Of a stretch of 64,000 bases of DNA, positions 25,150-33,381 are shown piece by piece (position 1 is the first letter of the stretch; each line of letters opens with the position of its first letter). A program made the position numbers and the translations under genes. The stretch is from Desulfobulbaceae bacterium DB1 (GTDB lineage Bacteria; Desulfobacterota; Desulfobulbia; Desulfobulbales; SURF-16). Below the pieces are notes generated by a model that was not told where the DNA came from, made no database searches, and worked only from the letters and a program-made list of their open reading frames with translations. Where the stretch lies: the NCBI GenBank assembly GCA_001914235.1, contig MQUF01000025.1, positions 33,293 to 97,292 of the forward strand. The letters are read 5' to 3'.

Positions 25150-26397
25150 ATGCAAAATTTACCAGATAATCAGAGAATAGTCATCACCGGTGTTGGTCTT
25201 GCTGCGCCCAATGCCGCCGATTTGCCTGAATTCAGGCGGAAATTGCTGGCCGGAATCAGTGGAATTCAGACCATCGATCTGCGCCATATGGGAAGCGCGC
25301 CTGCCGGTATTTGTTCCTTTGACGAAACAAAATACAGGAAAAAGAAAGAAAATAAACGCGGCACTCGCGCCGGTTGCATCGGTGTTTACTGTGCCAATGA
25401 GGCACTCATTGATGCCGGTATCGACTTCACTTCGTATAAAAGGGAAAACACCGGGGTGTACATCGGGCTCACCGAACACGGTACGGTGGAAACCGAAAAT
25501 GAAGTCTACAATATCAGCAAGTTTGACTACAATGTCGATTACTGGACCCATCACCATAATCCGCGCACGGTTTTAAACAATCCCGCCGGTGAGATAACCA
25601 TGAATCTCGGCATCACCGGCCCGCATTATTCGGTGGGAGCCGCCTGTGCCGCCGGTAATGCCGCGCTGATTCAGGGGATGCAGATGCTGCGGCTCGGTGA
25701 AGTGGAGCTGGCTCTTTGCGGCGGAATTTCCGAATGCACCGGTTCCTTCGGTATTTTCGCCAGTTTCAAAGCCCAGGGCGCACTGGCTGAGCATGCTGAT
25801 CCCAAAAAGGCATCCCGTCCCTTTGATCGAGATAGAAACGGCATCGTCATTTCCGAGGGCGGCTGCGTCTATGTGCTTGAGCGGCTTGATCTGGCCCTGG
25901 CGCGCGGAGCACGCATTTACGGTGAGATTGCCGGCCATGCCTTGAATTCCGATGCGCGTGATTTCGTTTTGCCTTACGGACCCCGTCAGGCGGAATGCAT
26001 GCGGCTGGCATTGAATCGGGCCGGACTTGCCCCGACTGATATCGACATCATCAACACCCACGCCACCGGCACACGGCAGGGCGACGGCGAGGAATGCCGG
26101 GCCATACGGGAAGTTTTTTCCGGAAGCCCAACAACCTATATCAATAACACCAAAAGCAATATCGGACACGCCATGGGTGCTGCCGGTGTTCTTGAATTGG
26201 CCGGTAATCTTCCTTCATTTGAAGATGGTCTTGTGCATCCGACGATTAATCTGGATAATCTCGACCCCGAATGCGCGCTTCCTAATATTGTCTCCCATGA
26301 GCCGAAACAGCTTGACAATATCTCCTCTATCCTGAATAACTCGTTCGGCATGGTAGGGATAAATTCGGTGGTGATTGTCACAAAATATGGTGATTGA
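25150..26397 (+). CDS. FabF-like beta-ketoacyl-ACP synthase
   Basis: A 415-residue KAS I/II-type condensing enzyme, first gene of the lipid cluster. The catalytic triad is present: C166 in SVGAACAAGNAAL, H304 in INTHATGTRQGD and H340 in NTKSNIGHAMGAAG, with K335. It would elongate acyl-ACP with malonyl-ACP. It is probably a specialised paralogue, because it sits with its own ACP and tailoring enzymes and not with fabD/fabH. No clear ribosome site precedes ATG 25150. A palindromic repeat lies in the 88-bp gap before the ACP gene. Chain-length specificity cannot be read; KS domains of arylpolyene and other type II polyene systems are distant alternatives. Confidence 0.9.
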   Translation: MQNLPDNQRIVITGVGLAAPNAADLPEFRRKLLAGISGIQTIDLRHMGSAPAGICSFDETKYRKKKENKRGTRAGCIGVYCANEALIDAGIDFTSYKRENTGVYIGLTEHGTVETENEVYNISKFDYNVDYWTHHHNPRTVLNNPAGEITMNLGITGPHYSVGAACAAGNAALIQGMQMLRLGEVELALCGGISECTGSFGIFASFKAQGALAEHADPKKASRPFDRDRNGIVISEGGCVYVLERLDLALARGARIYGEIAGHALNSDARDFVLPYGPRQAECMRLALNRAGLAPTDIDIINTHATGTRQGDGEECRAIREVFSGSPTTYINNTKSNIGHAMGAAGVLELAGNLPSFEDGLVHPTINLDNLDPECALPNIVSHEPKQLDNISSILNNSFGMVGINSVVIVTKYGD

Positions 26398-26413
26398 CGG
26401 CAGGCCTGCATGG

Positions 26414-26434
26414 GGCGGCAACCGTTTGCCGTCC
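26414..26434. repeat. Hairpin between ketosynthase and ACP genes
   Basis: GGCGGCAACCGTTTGCCGTCC forms a GC-rich stem-loop inside the putative operon, related to the units at 22746. It could stabilise or attenuate the message; no T-run follows. Confidence 0.4.
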
Positions 26435-26485
26435 TGCTGTTGAGAGTGTTTGATATTGATTTTTTTAACAAGTGTGGAGTTGTAG

Positions 26486-26737
26486 ATGACACGTAATGAG
26501 ATAAAAGACGTTATTATAGAAATAATTGCTGATATAGATGAAGATGCCGAGATGGAAGCTCTCAATGCGGACGAAGCATTGCGAGACCAGCTTGATCTTG
26601 ATTCGATGGATTTCCTTGATATCGTCATGGAGCTGAGGAAACGGTACAAACTGCAGATCCCGGAAGCCGATTATCCCGAGCTTGCGACCTTGACCAGCTG
26701 TATCAATTACCTGGAACCAAAACTGAAAGATGCGTAA
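26486..26737 (+). CDS. Acyl carrier protein
   Basis: An 83-residue, very acidic ACP. The 4'-phosphopantetheine attachment site is S40 in LDLDSMDFLDIV, matching the DSL/DSM consensus. It starts at ATG 26486 with a GGAG site about 9 bp upstream and is followed after 6 bp by a flavoenzyme gene. A private carrier protein inside the cluster suggests that intermediates are kept apart from the housekeeping fatty-acid pool; which enzymes dock to it is inferred from position. Confidence 0.92.
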   Translation: MTRNEIKDVIIEIIADIDEDAEMEALNADEALRDQLDLDSMDFLDIVMELRKRYKLQIPEADYPELATLTSCINYLEPKLKDA

Positions 26738-26743
26738 CAGCCG

Positions 26744-28135
26744 GTGGCTGATTATTCTCTTATCGTCATCGGCGGCGGCCTTTCCGGCTTAGCCGCCGGT
26801 ATTCGATTCGCCCGTTTCGGCGAATCGGTTCTTGTTCTTGAACGGCATGCCATTCCCGGCGGCTTGAATTCCTATTATTTCCGCAAGGGTTTTCTTCTGG
26901 AGACCGGTCTGCATGCCATGACCAATTTTGCCGGGCCCCAGGAAAAACGTGCCCCCCTGAACCGTCTTTTCCGCCAGTTGAAGTTTTCCCGCAAAGATTT
27001 CGTCACCCATGAGCAGTATTCCTCCCTGATTCATTTTCCCGGCCGGGCGTCCTTGCGTTTTTCAAATGATTTCAGAGTGTTTGAAGAAGAAATTTCCCGT
27101 GTTTTCCCCGGCGAAATGAACGGCTGGCGGCGATTTGTCGACTTTCTAAATGGTTATGACCCGTTCGCCCCGAAAGAATGGATTTCCACCCGCGCCGTCA
27201 TCGGCGGGTTCCTCAACAACCCCCTGCTCATCGAAATGCTGCTGCTGCCGCTCATGGTCTACGGCAACAGTGAGGAGCATGATATGGACTTCTCGCAGTT
27301 TGTCATCATGTTCCGTTCCATTTATCAGGAGGGGTTTTTCCGGCCGTCCGGCACCATGAAGGATTTTCTCGGCCGATTGCTTGAACAGTTAAGCTCTTTC
27401 GGCGGCGAAATCAGATTCAACTGCCCGGTGGAGTCGATTGTGGTGAAAAACGGACGGGCGTGTGCCGTCAAACTCGCCGGGGGGGAAACCATTTCCTGCG
27501 AAAACATTGTTTCCACCATCGGTGCGCCCGGCACCTTTTCCTTGCTTTCCCTGCCGTGCCGGGAAGAAAAATTCGGCGGCAGAATGACTTTTGTCGAGTC
27601 AATTTATATCCTGCCTGATTCGGCAGGCACGGATATACAGCGTGACCACACGATCATCTTTTACTCCATGGACGAACGCCTGCACTACCAAAGTCCTGCC
27701 CGCGCTGTTGATCCAAACTGGGGTGTTATCTGTTTTCCTGAGAATTTTCAAGGGCTTGCGCAAACAGGGCATTTTCAGATACGTGTTACCCATGCGGCAA
27801 ATTATGACCTGTGGAAAAACGTCTCCAGGCAGCGCTATAAGGCCATGAAAGAGGCCTGGTGCGCGGAGTCGCAGGATGTAATCGAGAAAATTATTGGGAA
27901 TTATCGGCAAAACATTGTATATGAGGACAGTTTTACCCCTGTTACCATTGAAAAATTTACGGGAAAAGTACATGGTGCGGTATACGGCAGCCCGATCAAA
28001 ATAAAAGACGGTCGAACCCCATGCCCCAATGTATTCATCGCCGGAACGGACCAGGGGTTTCTCGGCATTGTCGGTTCCATGTTGAGCGGCGTAACCATCG
28101 TCAATCAGTATTTGTTAAACAAAATTGATAATTGA
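26744..28135 (+). CDS. CrtI/carotenoid isomerase-like FAD oxidoreductase (first copy)
   Basis: A 463-residue NAD(P)/FAD-dependent oxidoreductase of the phytoene desaturase/CrtISO superfamily. The dinucleotide motif is IGGGLSGLAAGIRFARFG near the N-terminus, followed by VLVLERHAIPGG; the C-terminal FAD-binding segment is PNVFIAGTDQGFLGIVGSML. The start is GTG 26744, 6 bp after the ACP stop. Superfamily members desaturate or isomerise long hydrophobic chains, so this enzyme may introduce or rearrange double bonds in acyl-ACP-bound chains. No carotenoid genes (crtB, crtE) are present, which argues against a carotenoid role. The reaction remains unproven. Confidence 0.85.
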   Translation: MADYSLIVIGGGLSGLAAGIRFARFGESVLVLERHAIPGGLNSYYFRKGFLLETGLHAMTNFAGPQEKRAPLNRLFRQLKFSRKDFVTHEQYSSLIHFPGRASLRFSNDFRVFEEEISRVFPGEMNGWRRFVDFLNGYDPFAPKEWISTRAVIGGFLNNPLLIEMLLLPLMVYGNSEEHDMDFSQFVIMFRSIYQEGFFRPSGTMKDFLGRLLEQLSSFGGEIRFNCPVESIVVKNGRACAVKLAGGETISCENIVSTIGAPGTFSLLSLPCREEKFGGRMTFVESIYILPDSAGTDIQRDHTIIFYSMDERLHYQSPARAVDPNWGVICFPENFQGLAQTGHFQIRVTHAANYDLWKNVSRQRYKAMKEAWCAESQDVIEKIIGNYRQNIVYEDSFTPVTIEKFTGKVHGAVYGSPIKIKDGRTPCPNVFIAGTDQGFLGIVGSMLSGVTIVNQYLLNKIDN

Positions 28136-28185
28136 AAATTTACAATGAATGCATGGCGAGTTTTGCAATTTTCATTGTACGTTCT

Positions 28186-28220
28186 TTCAATTTTCAATTT
28201 TCAATTTTCAATTTTCAATT
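28186..28220. repeat. Five tandem TTCAATT units before the second flavoenzyme
   Basis: A 7-bp unit repeated five times (28186-28220), ending 9 bp before the likely ATG at 28230, where a ribosome site would be expected. Number changes by slippage would alter the leader. The reading frame of the gene also runs open through the array to an upstream ATG at 28149. Confidence 0.75.
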
Positions 28221-28229
28221 ATTTTTCCC

Positions 28230-29639
28230 ATGGTTTATCAATCAATAGACAAGGCGGAAGACAGATATGATGTCATTGTGGTCGGCTCCGGTCTGGGCGG
28301 CTTGACCGTTGCCAATCGGCTGGCCGCGGCCGGGCATAAGGTTCTGCTGCTCGAGCATCATCATCGATTGGGCGGGCTGGCCACCTGGTTCAAGCGCAAG
28401 GGCCATACGTTCGATGTTTCCCTCCATGGTTTTCCGCACGGCATGGTAAAGACCTGCAGGAAATATTGGAATGATGCCATAAAAAATTCCATTGTCCAGC
28501 TGAAGAACATCGTTTTTGACAATCCTCAGTTCAGCTTGAAAACAACCTTTGATCGTGAGGATTTCACCAATATCCTGCAGAACAAGTTTGGCGTTGCCGG
28601 CTCGGTTATTGAAGATTTTTTCACCACTGCCCGCAAGATGAATTTTTATGATGACCTCTCCATGAGCACGAGAGAGCTGTTTGAGAAATTTTTCCCCGGC
28701 CGTTCCGACGTGCATCGTCTGCTGATGGAACCGATAACCTATGCCAACGGATCAACCCTGGATGACCCGGCCATAACCTATGGTATCGTCTTTTCCAATT
28801 TCATGAGCAAGGGCGTTTATACCTTTGCCGGCGGCACGGACAGATTGATCGGCATGATGAAGGACGAACTGGAAAAAAACGGGGTCACCATCTGCACCAG
28901 GTCAAAAGTCGATCGAATCGTCGTCGAAAAGGGCAGGGTGAGGGGCGTGGATGTCGGCGGTCGGGTCATCAGCTCCTCCTGCGTCATTTCAAACAGCGGC
29001 ATTACCAATACGGTTGACAAACTGGCTGGTCGTGAGGTTTTTCCCCCTGATTTTCTTGGTGAATTCGACCAGGTGTCCATTAATAATTCCAGCTGTCAGG
29101 TTTATATGGGGATCAAGCCTGGAGAGGAATTTCCTGATGTCGGCGATTTGCTGTTCACCTCGACCGCGGCGAAGTTTGATTCGGCGGAAATGCGCGATAT
29201 GAAAACAAAAAGCAGGACGTTTTCCGTTTATTATCCCAAGACCCGACCTGATGTGCCGCCCGATTATACCGTCGTCGCCTCCATGAACGGCAATTTTGAC
29301 GATTGGCAAGCCCTTTCCGGCGCGGCCTACGAAGCGGCGAAACAGGACATGATAGAGCGCTCCCTGGATGACCTGGAGCGCTACATTCCCGGCATTCGCG
29401 GCAAATGCGACTGGCTTGAAGCGGCAACGCCGAAAACATTCCAGCGCTATACCCTGCACACCAAGGGAACATCATTCGGCACAAAATTTCCCGGGCTTGA
29501 TATTTCCCGAAAGATTTTCAAGGTGGTCCCCGGTCTTTTTCATGTCGGATCGGTGGGCATAATTATGTCCGGCTGGCTCGGCGCCATTAATTACGGTGTC
29601 ATTGTCGCCAATGACGCTGATGCGTATTTGAGAAGTTGA
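28230..29639 (+). CDS. CrtI/carotenoid isomerase-like FAD oxidoreductase (second copy)
   Basis: A 469-residue paralogue-type flavoenzyme: RYDVIVVGSGLGGLTVANRL (about 12-31) and VLLLEHHHRLGG bind FAD, and the C-terminal PGLFHVGSVGIIMSGWLG is the second FAD segment. It is only distantly similar to the first copy, so the two probably catalyse different steps. ATG 28230 is preferred because homologous sequence begins there; the in-frame ATG 28149 would add 27 residues encoded by a low-complexity repeat. There is no recognisable ribosome site, only TTCAATT repeats and TTTTTCCC. It overlaps no neighbour and is followed at once by the FabG-like gene. Confidence 0.83.
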   Translation: MVYQSIDKAEDRYDVIVVGSGLGGLTVANRLAAAGHKVLLLEHHHRLGGLATWFKRKGHTFDVSLHGFPHGMVKTCRKYWNDAIKNSIVQLKNIVFDNPQFSLKTTFDREDFTNILQNKFGVAGSVIEDFFTTARKMNFYDDLSMSTRELFEKFFPGRSDVHRLLMEPITYANGSTLDDPAITYGIVFSNFMSKGVYTFAGGTDRLIGMMKDELEKNGVTICTRSKVDRIVVEKGRVRGVDVGGRVISSSCVISNSGITNTVDKLAGREVFPPDFLGEFDQVSINNSSCQVYMGIKPGEEFPDVGDLLFTSTAAKFDSAEMRDMKTKSRTFSVYYPKTRPDVPPDYTVVASMNGNFDDWQALSGAAYEAAKQDMIERSLDDLERYIPGIRGKCDWLEAATPKTFQRYTLHTKGTSFGTKFPGLDISRKIFKVVPGLFHVGSVGIIMSGWLGAINYGVIVANDADAYLRS

Positions 29640-29641
29640 CA

Positions 29642-30382
29642 ATGACGGATTTTACCGGGCGAAAAATCGTTATCAGCGGGGCTACCCGTGGAATCGGCAA
29701 GGCAATTGCCCTGGCCTTCCTTCAGCAGGGCGCCTTGGTGATCGGCCTCTACGGATCAAACAGCAAGGCGGCCGGCGAGTTCCAGGATGAGCTGGGAGCT
29801 CTTGGCCGCAACCTGCATCTGCATCAGTGTGATGTGAGCGACTATCAGGCGGTTGAAAAGTTTTATGCCGCGGTGGAAGAGCGGTTCGAAACCATCGACG
29901 TCCTTATCAATAATGCCGGGATCAGGCGGGATGCGGTCGTTGCCATGATGAAGGAAGAGGATTGGCGCAGCGTAATTGATATCAATCTCACCGGCTCTTA
30001 CAACATGGCGAAATTCGCCGTGCAGCTGATGATGAAGCGGAAATACGGGCGTATTATTTTTATCACCTCGCCCATGGCTCATCTGGGATTTGCCGGCCAG
30101 GCCAATTATGCCGCTTCCAAGGCGGGCCAGATCGGCATGATGAAGTCGCTGTCCAAGGAAACCGGCAAACGGAAAATCACGGTTAACTGTGTTTCCCCCG
30201 GCTTCATTGCCACCGATCTGCTCGATGATCTGAGTCCGGAACAGCTGGCGGAATATAAAAAATTGGTGCCCATGCGACGATTCGGAACGCCGGAAGAGGT
30301 CGCCGACGCAGTGCTTTTCCTGGCCGGAGCGCAGGCGTCCTACATCAATGGCGCGGTGCTTGATGTTACCGGTGGACTCTAA
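29642..30382 (+). CDS. FabG-like 3-oxoacyl-ACP reductase
   Basis: A 246-residue short-chain dehydrogenase with all FabG features: ISGATRGIGKA (11-21) for NADPH, NNAG near 90-93, and the catalytic S143, Y156 and K160 in NYAASKAGQIGMMKSL. The C-terminal end YINGAVLDVTGGL is typical of FabG. It would reduce the beta-ketoacyl-ACP formed by the cluster ketosynthase. ATG 29642 is chosen; a TTG two codons earlier overlaps the previous stop. It overlaps the dehydratase gene by about 20 bp, indicating one operon. Confidence 0.9.
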   Translation: MTDFTGRKIVISGATRGIGKAIALAFLQQGALVIGLYGSNSKAAGEFQDELGALGRNLHLHQCDVSDYQAVEKFYAAVEERFETIDVLINNAGIRRDAVVAMMKEEDWRSVIDINLTGSYNMAKFAVQLMMKRKYGRIIFITSPMAHLGFAGQANYAASKAGQIGMMKSLSKETGKRKITVNCVSPGFIATDLLDDLSPEQLAEYKKLVPMRRFGTPEEVADAVLFLAGAQASYINGAVLDVTGGL

Positions 30383-30818
30383 GGAATTTGTCCTTGCGCG
30401 GATCCCGCACCGCCCCCCCTTTCTCTGGGTGGACAGGGTGGTGATGATCAAGGACAACAAACTCATCGCTGAAAAGACCATTGCCGTTGATCTGGATATT
30501 TTCCAGGGCCATTATCCCCATTATCCGATCATGCCTGGGGTTATCCTTTGCGAGGCGGTATTTCAGGCAGGCGCGATTCTCATATCAGAGCAAATCAAGC
30601 AGGCTTCCCGTGCTGAAACCATAGCCGTCGAACAGGGTGTCCCTGTACTGACCCGGATCCTGGGCGCAAAATTTAAACGGGAAGTCAAACCGGGCGATGT
30701 CATTCGCATCGAGGTGAAACTGAAGGAGCGGGTCGGACCAGCCTGGTTTCTCAGCGGCAAGGTTGTGGTCAACGAACAAACGGCGGTTAAAGTTGATTTT
30801 GCCTGCGCGCTGAAATAA
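30363..30818 (+). CDS. FabZ-like 3-hydroxyacyl-ACP dehydratase
   Basis: A hot-dog-fold dehydratase of about 151 residues. The active-site block GHYPHYPIMPGVILCEAVFQ carries H50 and E64, spaced 14 residues apart as in E. coli FabZ, and HRPPFLWVDRV (16-26) is the other family motif. It would dehydrate 3-hydroxyacyl-ACP to trans-2-enoyl-ACP. The start is uncertain: ATG 30363 lies inside the FabG-like gene, and an earlier in-frame codon at 30348 and GTG 30372 are possible. It is followed by an 82-bp spacer with AT-rich palindromes. Confidence 0.88.
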   Translation: MLPVDSKEFVLARIPHRPPFLWVDRVVMIKDNKLIAEKTIAVDLDIFQGHYPHYPIMPGVILCEAVFQAGAILISEQIKQASRAETIAVEQGVPVLTRILGAKFKREVKPGDVIRIEVKLKERVGPAWFLSGKVVVNEQTAVKVDFACALK

Positions 30819-30828
30819 GAATGATCAA

Positions 30829-30872
30829 GCGTTTAAGCGATTAAACGTTGAAACGTTATAACGGTATAACGC
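30829..30872. repeat. AT-rich palindromes in the spacer before the FabI-like gene
   Basis: CGTTTA-AGCGAT-TAAACG (30830-30847) is a perfect 6-bp-arm hairpin, followed by the 10-bp palindrome CGTTATAACG and a further TATAACG. It interrupts an otherwise tightly packed gene series and could hold an operator or internal promoter; no -35/-10 pair is convincing. Confidence 0.4.
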
Positions 30873-30900
30873 TCAACCACTGGAACACGTACGACACACC

Positions 30901-31704
30901 ATGAGTTTTCTTGATCTGGATAAAAAAATTATCGCTGTTTTCGGGCTGGCCAACCGCAAATCGGTTGCCGCGGCTGTTGCCGGAATACTCCGTGCCGAAG
31001 GAGTGCAGGTGGTGCACGTGGTCCGCAGTGAAGAACGGAAAAAAGCAGCGGAAAAGCTTTTTCCCGGCAGTCCGGTTTTTATCTGCGATGTGGAAAAGGA
31101 AGAAAACATTGTCGGGCTTTGCGAGGAAATGAGCTCCTGGCTTGACGGCCGCAAACTGGCCGGTCTTGTTCATTCCATAGCCTTTGCCAATTATTCCGAG
31201 GGGATGAAGCCTTTTCATGAAACCTTGAAACACGATTTTCTCCAGGCAATGGACATTTCCTGTTTTTCACTCATATCTCTCTGTAATCACTTTCAAAATT
31301 ATTTTACTCCCGATGCCTCGGTCGTGACCATCTCTATCTCGACTACCAGGATGGCCGCGGAAAATTACGGCTACATGGCACCGGTGAAAGCGGCCCTGGA
31401 ATCATCACTTTGTTTTCTTGCCAAGAGTTTTTCCGCTTTTTCCCGGGTTCGATTTAACGCAGTCTGCCCGGGACTTCTGAAAACTTCCGCCTCTGCCGGT
31501 ATTCCAGGGTATGTTGACAGTTATCTTTTTGCCGAAACGGCAACCTTGCGCAAGCAGGCCGTTCAAACCGAGGAGGCGGCAAATGTGGCGGCTTTTCTGC
31601 TTTCCCCGAGATCATCAGGTATGACCGGCCAGTGTCTGGTGGTTGACGCCGGCATGGGATCCAATTATTTTGACGCTGAAATTGTCGCAAAAGTGGTAGG
31701 CTAA
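30901..31704 (+). CDS. FabI-like enoyl-ACP reductase (SDR) with altered first tyrosine
   Basis: A 267-residue SDR of the FabI group: [16 protein letters not shown] for NAD binding, HSIAFA (91-96), and the Y156-x6-K163 pair in [14 protein letters not shown], at the same residue numbers as in E. coli FabI. The first conserved tyrosine (Y146 in E. coli, within LSYLG) is replaced by isoleucine in ISISTT. So cofactor and proton-relay residues remain but the substrate-side tyrosine is missing. It may be a specialised enoyl reductase, or have another reductase role in chain tailoring. It lies 2 bp before oleA. Confidence 0.82.
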   Translation: MSFLDLDKKIIAVFGLANRKSVAAAVAGILRAEGVQVVHVVRSEERKKAAEKLFPGSPVFICDVEKEENIVGLCEEMSSWLDGRKLAGLVHSIAFANYSEGMKPFHETLKHDFLQAMDISCFSLISLCNHFQNYFTPDASVVTISISTTRMAAENYGYMAPVKAALESSLCFLAKSFSAFSRVRFNAVCPGLLKTSASAGIPGYVDSYLFAETATLRKQAVQTEEAANVAAFLLSPRSSGMTGQCLVVDAGMGSNYFDAEIVAKVVG

Positions 31705-31706
31705 CC

Positions 31707-32741
31707 ATGCTCTACCAGCGAGTTTGCCTGTATCCTCCGGCCTATGAGGCCCCGCCGAATGTTGTCACCTCCGAAGCCCTTGAGTTGCGTCTGGCGCCTC
31801 TTTATCAGCGTTTGAAGCTGCCGGAGGGACGGCTTGAGCTCATGAGCGGCATTCGCGAACGCCGATTCTGGGACAGCGGCACAAAACCAAGCCACGCCGC
31901 GGCCATGGCCGGGAAAAAGGCCCTTGCCGTCGCCGATGTTGATCCCGCTGAAATCGAGTGCCTTATTTTCACCTCTGTTTCGCGGGATATGATGGAGCCT
32001 GCCACTGCTTCGTTTGTTCATCATCGCTTGAAGCTGCCGGAGAAATGCCAGATTTTTGATTTGTCGAACGCCTGTCTCGGCTTTCTTAACGGCATGGTCA
32101 TGCTGGCCAACATGATTGAACTGGGCCAGGTAAGGAAAGGGCTGGTCGTGGCCGGCGAAACCGCTGAAAATCTGGTCGAGTCGACCATCCGGCATCTTTT
32201 AAGCGATCCCGCCGTTACCCGGAAAACGATCAAGTCAAGCTTTGCCTCCCTCACCATCGGTTCCGGTGCCGTTGCCATGGTGCTGGGCGATCGACATCAG
32301 CAGGATACCGGGCATCTGCTTTGCGGCGGCGCGGTCAGGGCCAACAGCAGCCATAATGATCTTTGTCGGGGAGGAGTGGAAGGCGGTGCGGGCATCCTCA
32401 TGGCCACTGATTCCGAGGAACTGCTGAAGCGTGGTGTTGAGACGGCGGCCCTTGTCTGGTTTGATTTCTGCAATGAACTTGACTGGAGCAGTGACGGTAT
32501 CAGCCGTTTTTTCTGTCATCAGGTTGGCCGGGCTCATGCCCAGTTGTTGTTTGAAAGATTAAAGCTCGATGCCAAAAAGAATTTTGAGTCGTTGCCTTTT
32601 TGGGGTAATGTTGGTTCAGTTTCCGCCCCTTTGACCATGGCCATTGGTCTTGAGCAGCAGATGCTGGAGGCCGGCCAACGGGCGGCTCTGCTTGGTATCG
32701 GCAGCGGTATCAACTGTCTCATGCTGGGCATTGAATGGTAG
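31707..32741 (+). CDS. oleA: OleA-type thiolase: head-to-head acyl condensing enzyme
   Basis: A 344-residue KASIII-fold enzyme of the OleA kind, which joins two fatty acyl chains by a non-decarboxylative Claisen condensation to a beta-keto acid. The nucleophile is C123 in FDLSNACLGF. The OleA-specific glutamate is E97 in MEPATAS, 26 residues before the cysteine, the same spacing as E117/C143 in the Xanthomonas enzyme; FabH lacks this glutamate. GSGAVAMVLG and HQVGRAHAQ supply the remaining thiolase motifs. Known OleA enzymes use acyl-CoA; being beside a dedicated ACP, this one might accept acyl-ACP, which is untested. It starts oleA-oleB-oleC-oleD in conserved order, broken only by a response regulator. 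Confidence 0.9.
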   Translation: MLYQRVCLYPPAYEAPPNVVTSEALELRLAPLYQRLKLPEGRLELMSGIRERRFWDSGTKPSHAAAMAGKKALAVADVDPAEIECLIFTSVSRDMMEPATASFVHHRLKLPEKCQIFDLSNACLGFLNGMVMLANMIELGQVRKGLVVAGETAENLVESTIRHLLSDPAVTRKTIKSSFASLTIGSGAVAMVLGDRHQQDTGHLLCGGAVRANSSHNDLCRGGVEGGAGILMATDSEELLKRGVETAALVWFDFCNELDWSSDGISRFFCHQVGRAHAQLLFERLKLDAKKNFESLPFWGNVGSVSAPLTMAIGLEQQMLEAGQRAALLGIGSGINCLMLGIEW

Positions 32742-32801
32742 TTTTACGGCATCTCAGCGTTTTTTTCGATCTGATCTTAATCATGATAGAGGGGAGGCAC
32801 G

Positions 32802-33380
32802 ATGGACGAGCAGCAGGATAAATTCAGAATTTTATTTGTTGACGATGTTCCGTCAAATATACGGATTCTGCTGGAGATATTGCGTGCGGATTATGATATT
32901 TCTTTCACCGACAACGGACCCGACGCCTTGCTGATGGCCGGGCAAGAACCGCAGCCGGATCTGATCCTGCTTGATATCATGATGCCCAAGATGAACGGGT
33001 ATGAAGTGTGCAAAAGACTCAAGGAGAATGAGAAAACAGCTCATATCCCGATTATGTTCATCACCGCTCTCACGGATGAAGATGATGAGGAAAAAGGACT
33101 GAGCCTGGGGGCGGTGGATTATATCCGCAAACCATTCAATATGGCCATTGTCAAATCACGGATACGGACCCAGCTTGAGTTGAAACAGCACCGTGATAAT
33201 CTGCAGAAACAAACCGAAGAGTTGATTGCCTTGAATGCCCAATTGAAAAGGGAAATAGAGGAAAGAAAAAAAACCGAGGCCATGGTGCAGGAGCATCTCG
33301 CCTATCTGCAAGAGATTATCAAAGATCATGCCTTCCCCTCTTCCAGGCGCGAGCCGGGCGAAAATGACGGTTCCCGTTAG
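32802..33380 (+). CDS. Response regulator receiver protein with C-terminal coiled coil
   Basis: A 192-residue protein: CheY-like receiver domain (8-125) with acidic pair D14/D15, phospho-acceptor D58 in LILLDIMMPKMNGYEV, T88 and K110. A charged helix follows (about 126-175, LNAQLKREIEERKKTEAMVQ), resembling the linker of receiver-kinase hybrids, then the chain ends without output domain. It may be a stand-alone or truncated regulator. GAGGGGAGG gives a strong ribosome site at 32802. Its end overlaps the region of alternative oleB starts. Being inside the ole series on the same strand suggests signal-dependent control of the cluster or a captured gene. Confidence 0.85.
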   Translation: MDEQQDKFRILFVDDVPSNIRILLEILRADYDISFTDNGPDALLMAGQEPQPDLILLDIMMPKMNGYEVCKRLKENEKTAHIPIMFITALTDEDDEEKGLSLGAVDYIRKPFNMAIVKSRIRTQLELKQHRDNLQKQTEELIALNAQLKREIEERKKTEAMVQEHLAYLQEIIKDHAFPSSRREPGENDGSR

Positions 33381-33381
33381 G

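Noticed and set aside
25150..30818. Arylpolyene or PUFA-synthase cluster
   Set aside because: No ammonia lyase-like, methyltransferase or chain-length-factor genes for arylpolyenes, and no large multidomain Pfa proteins are seen.
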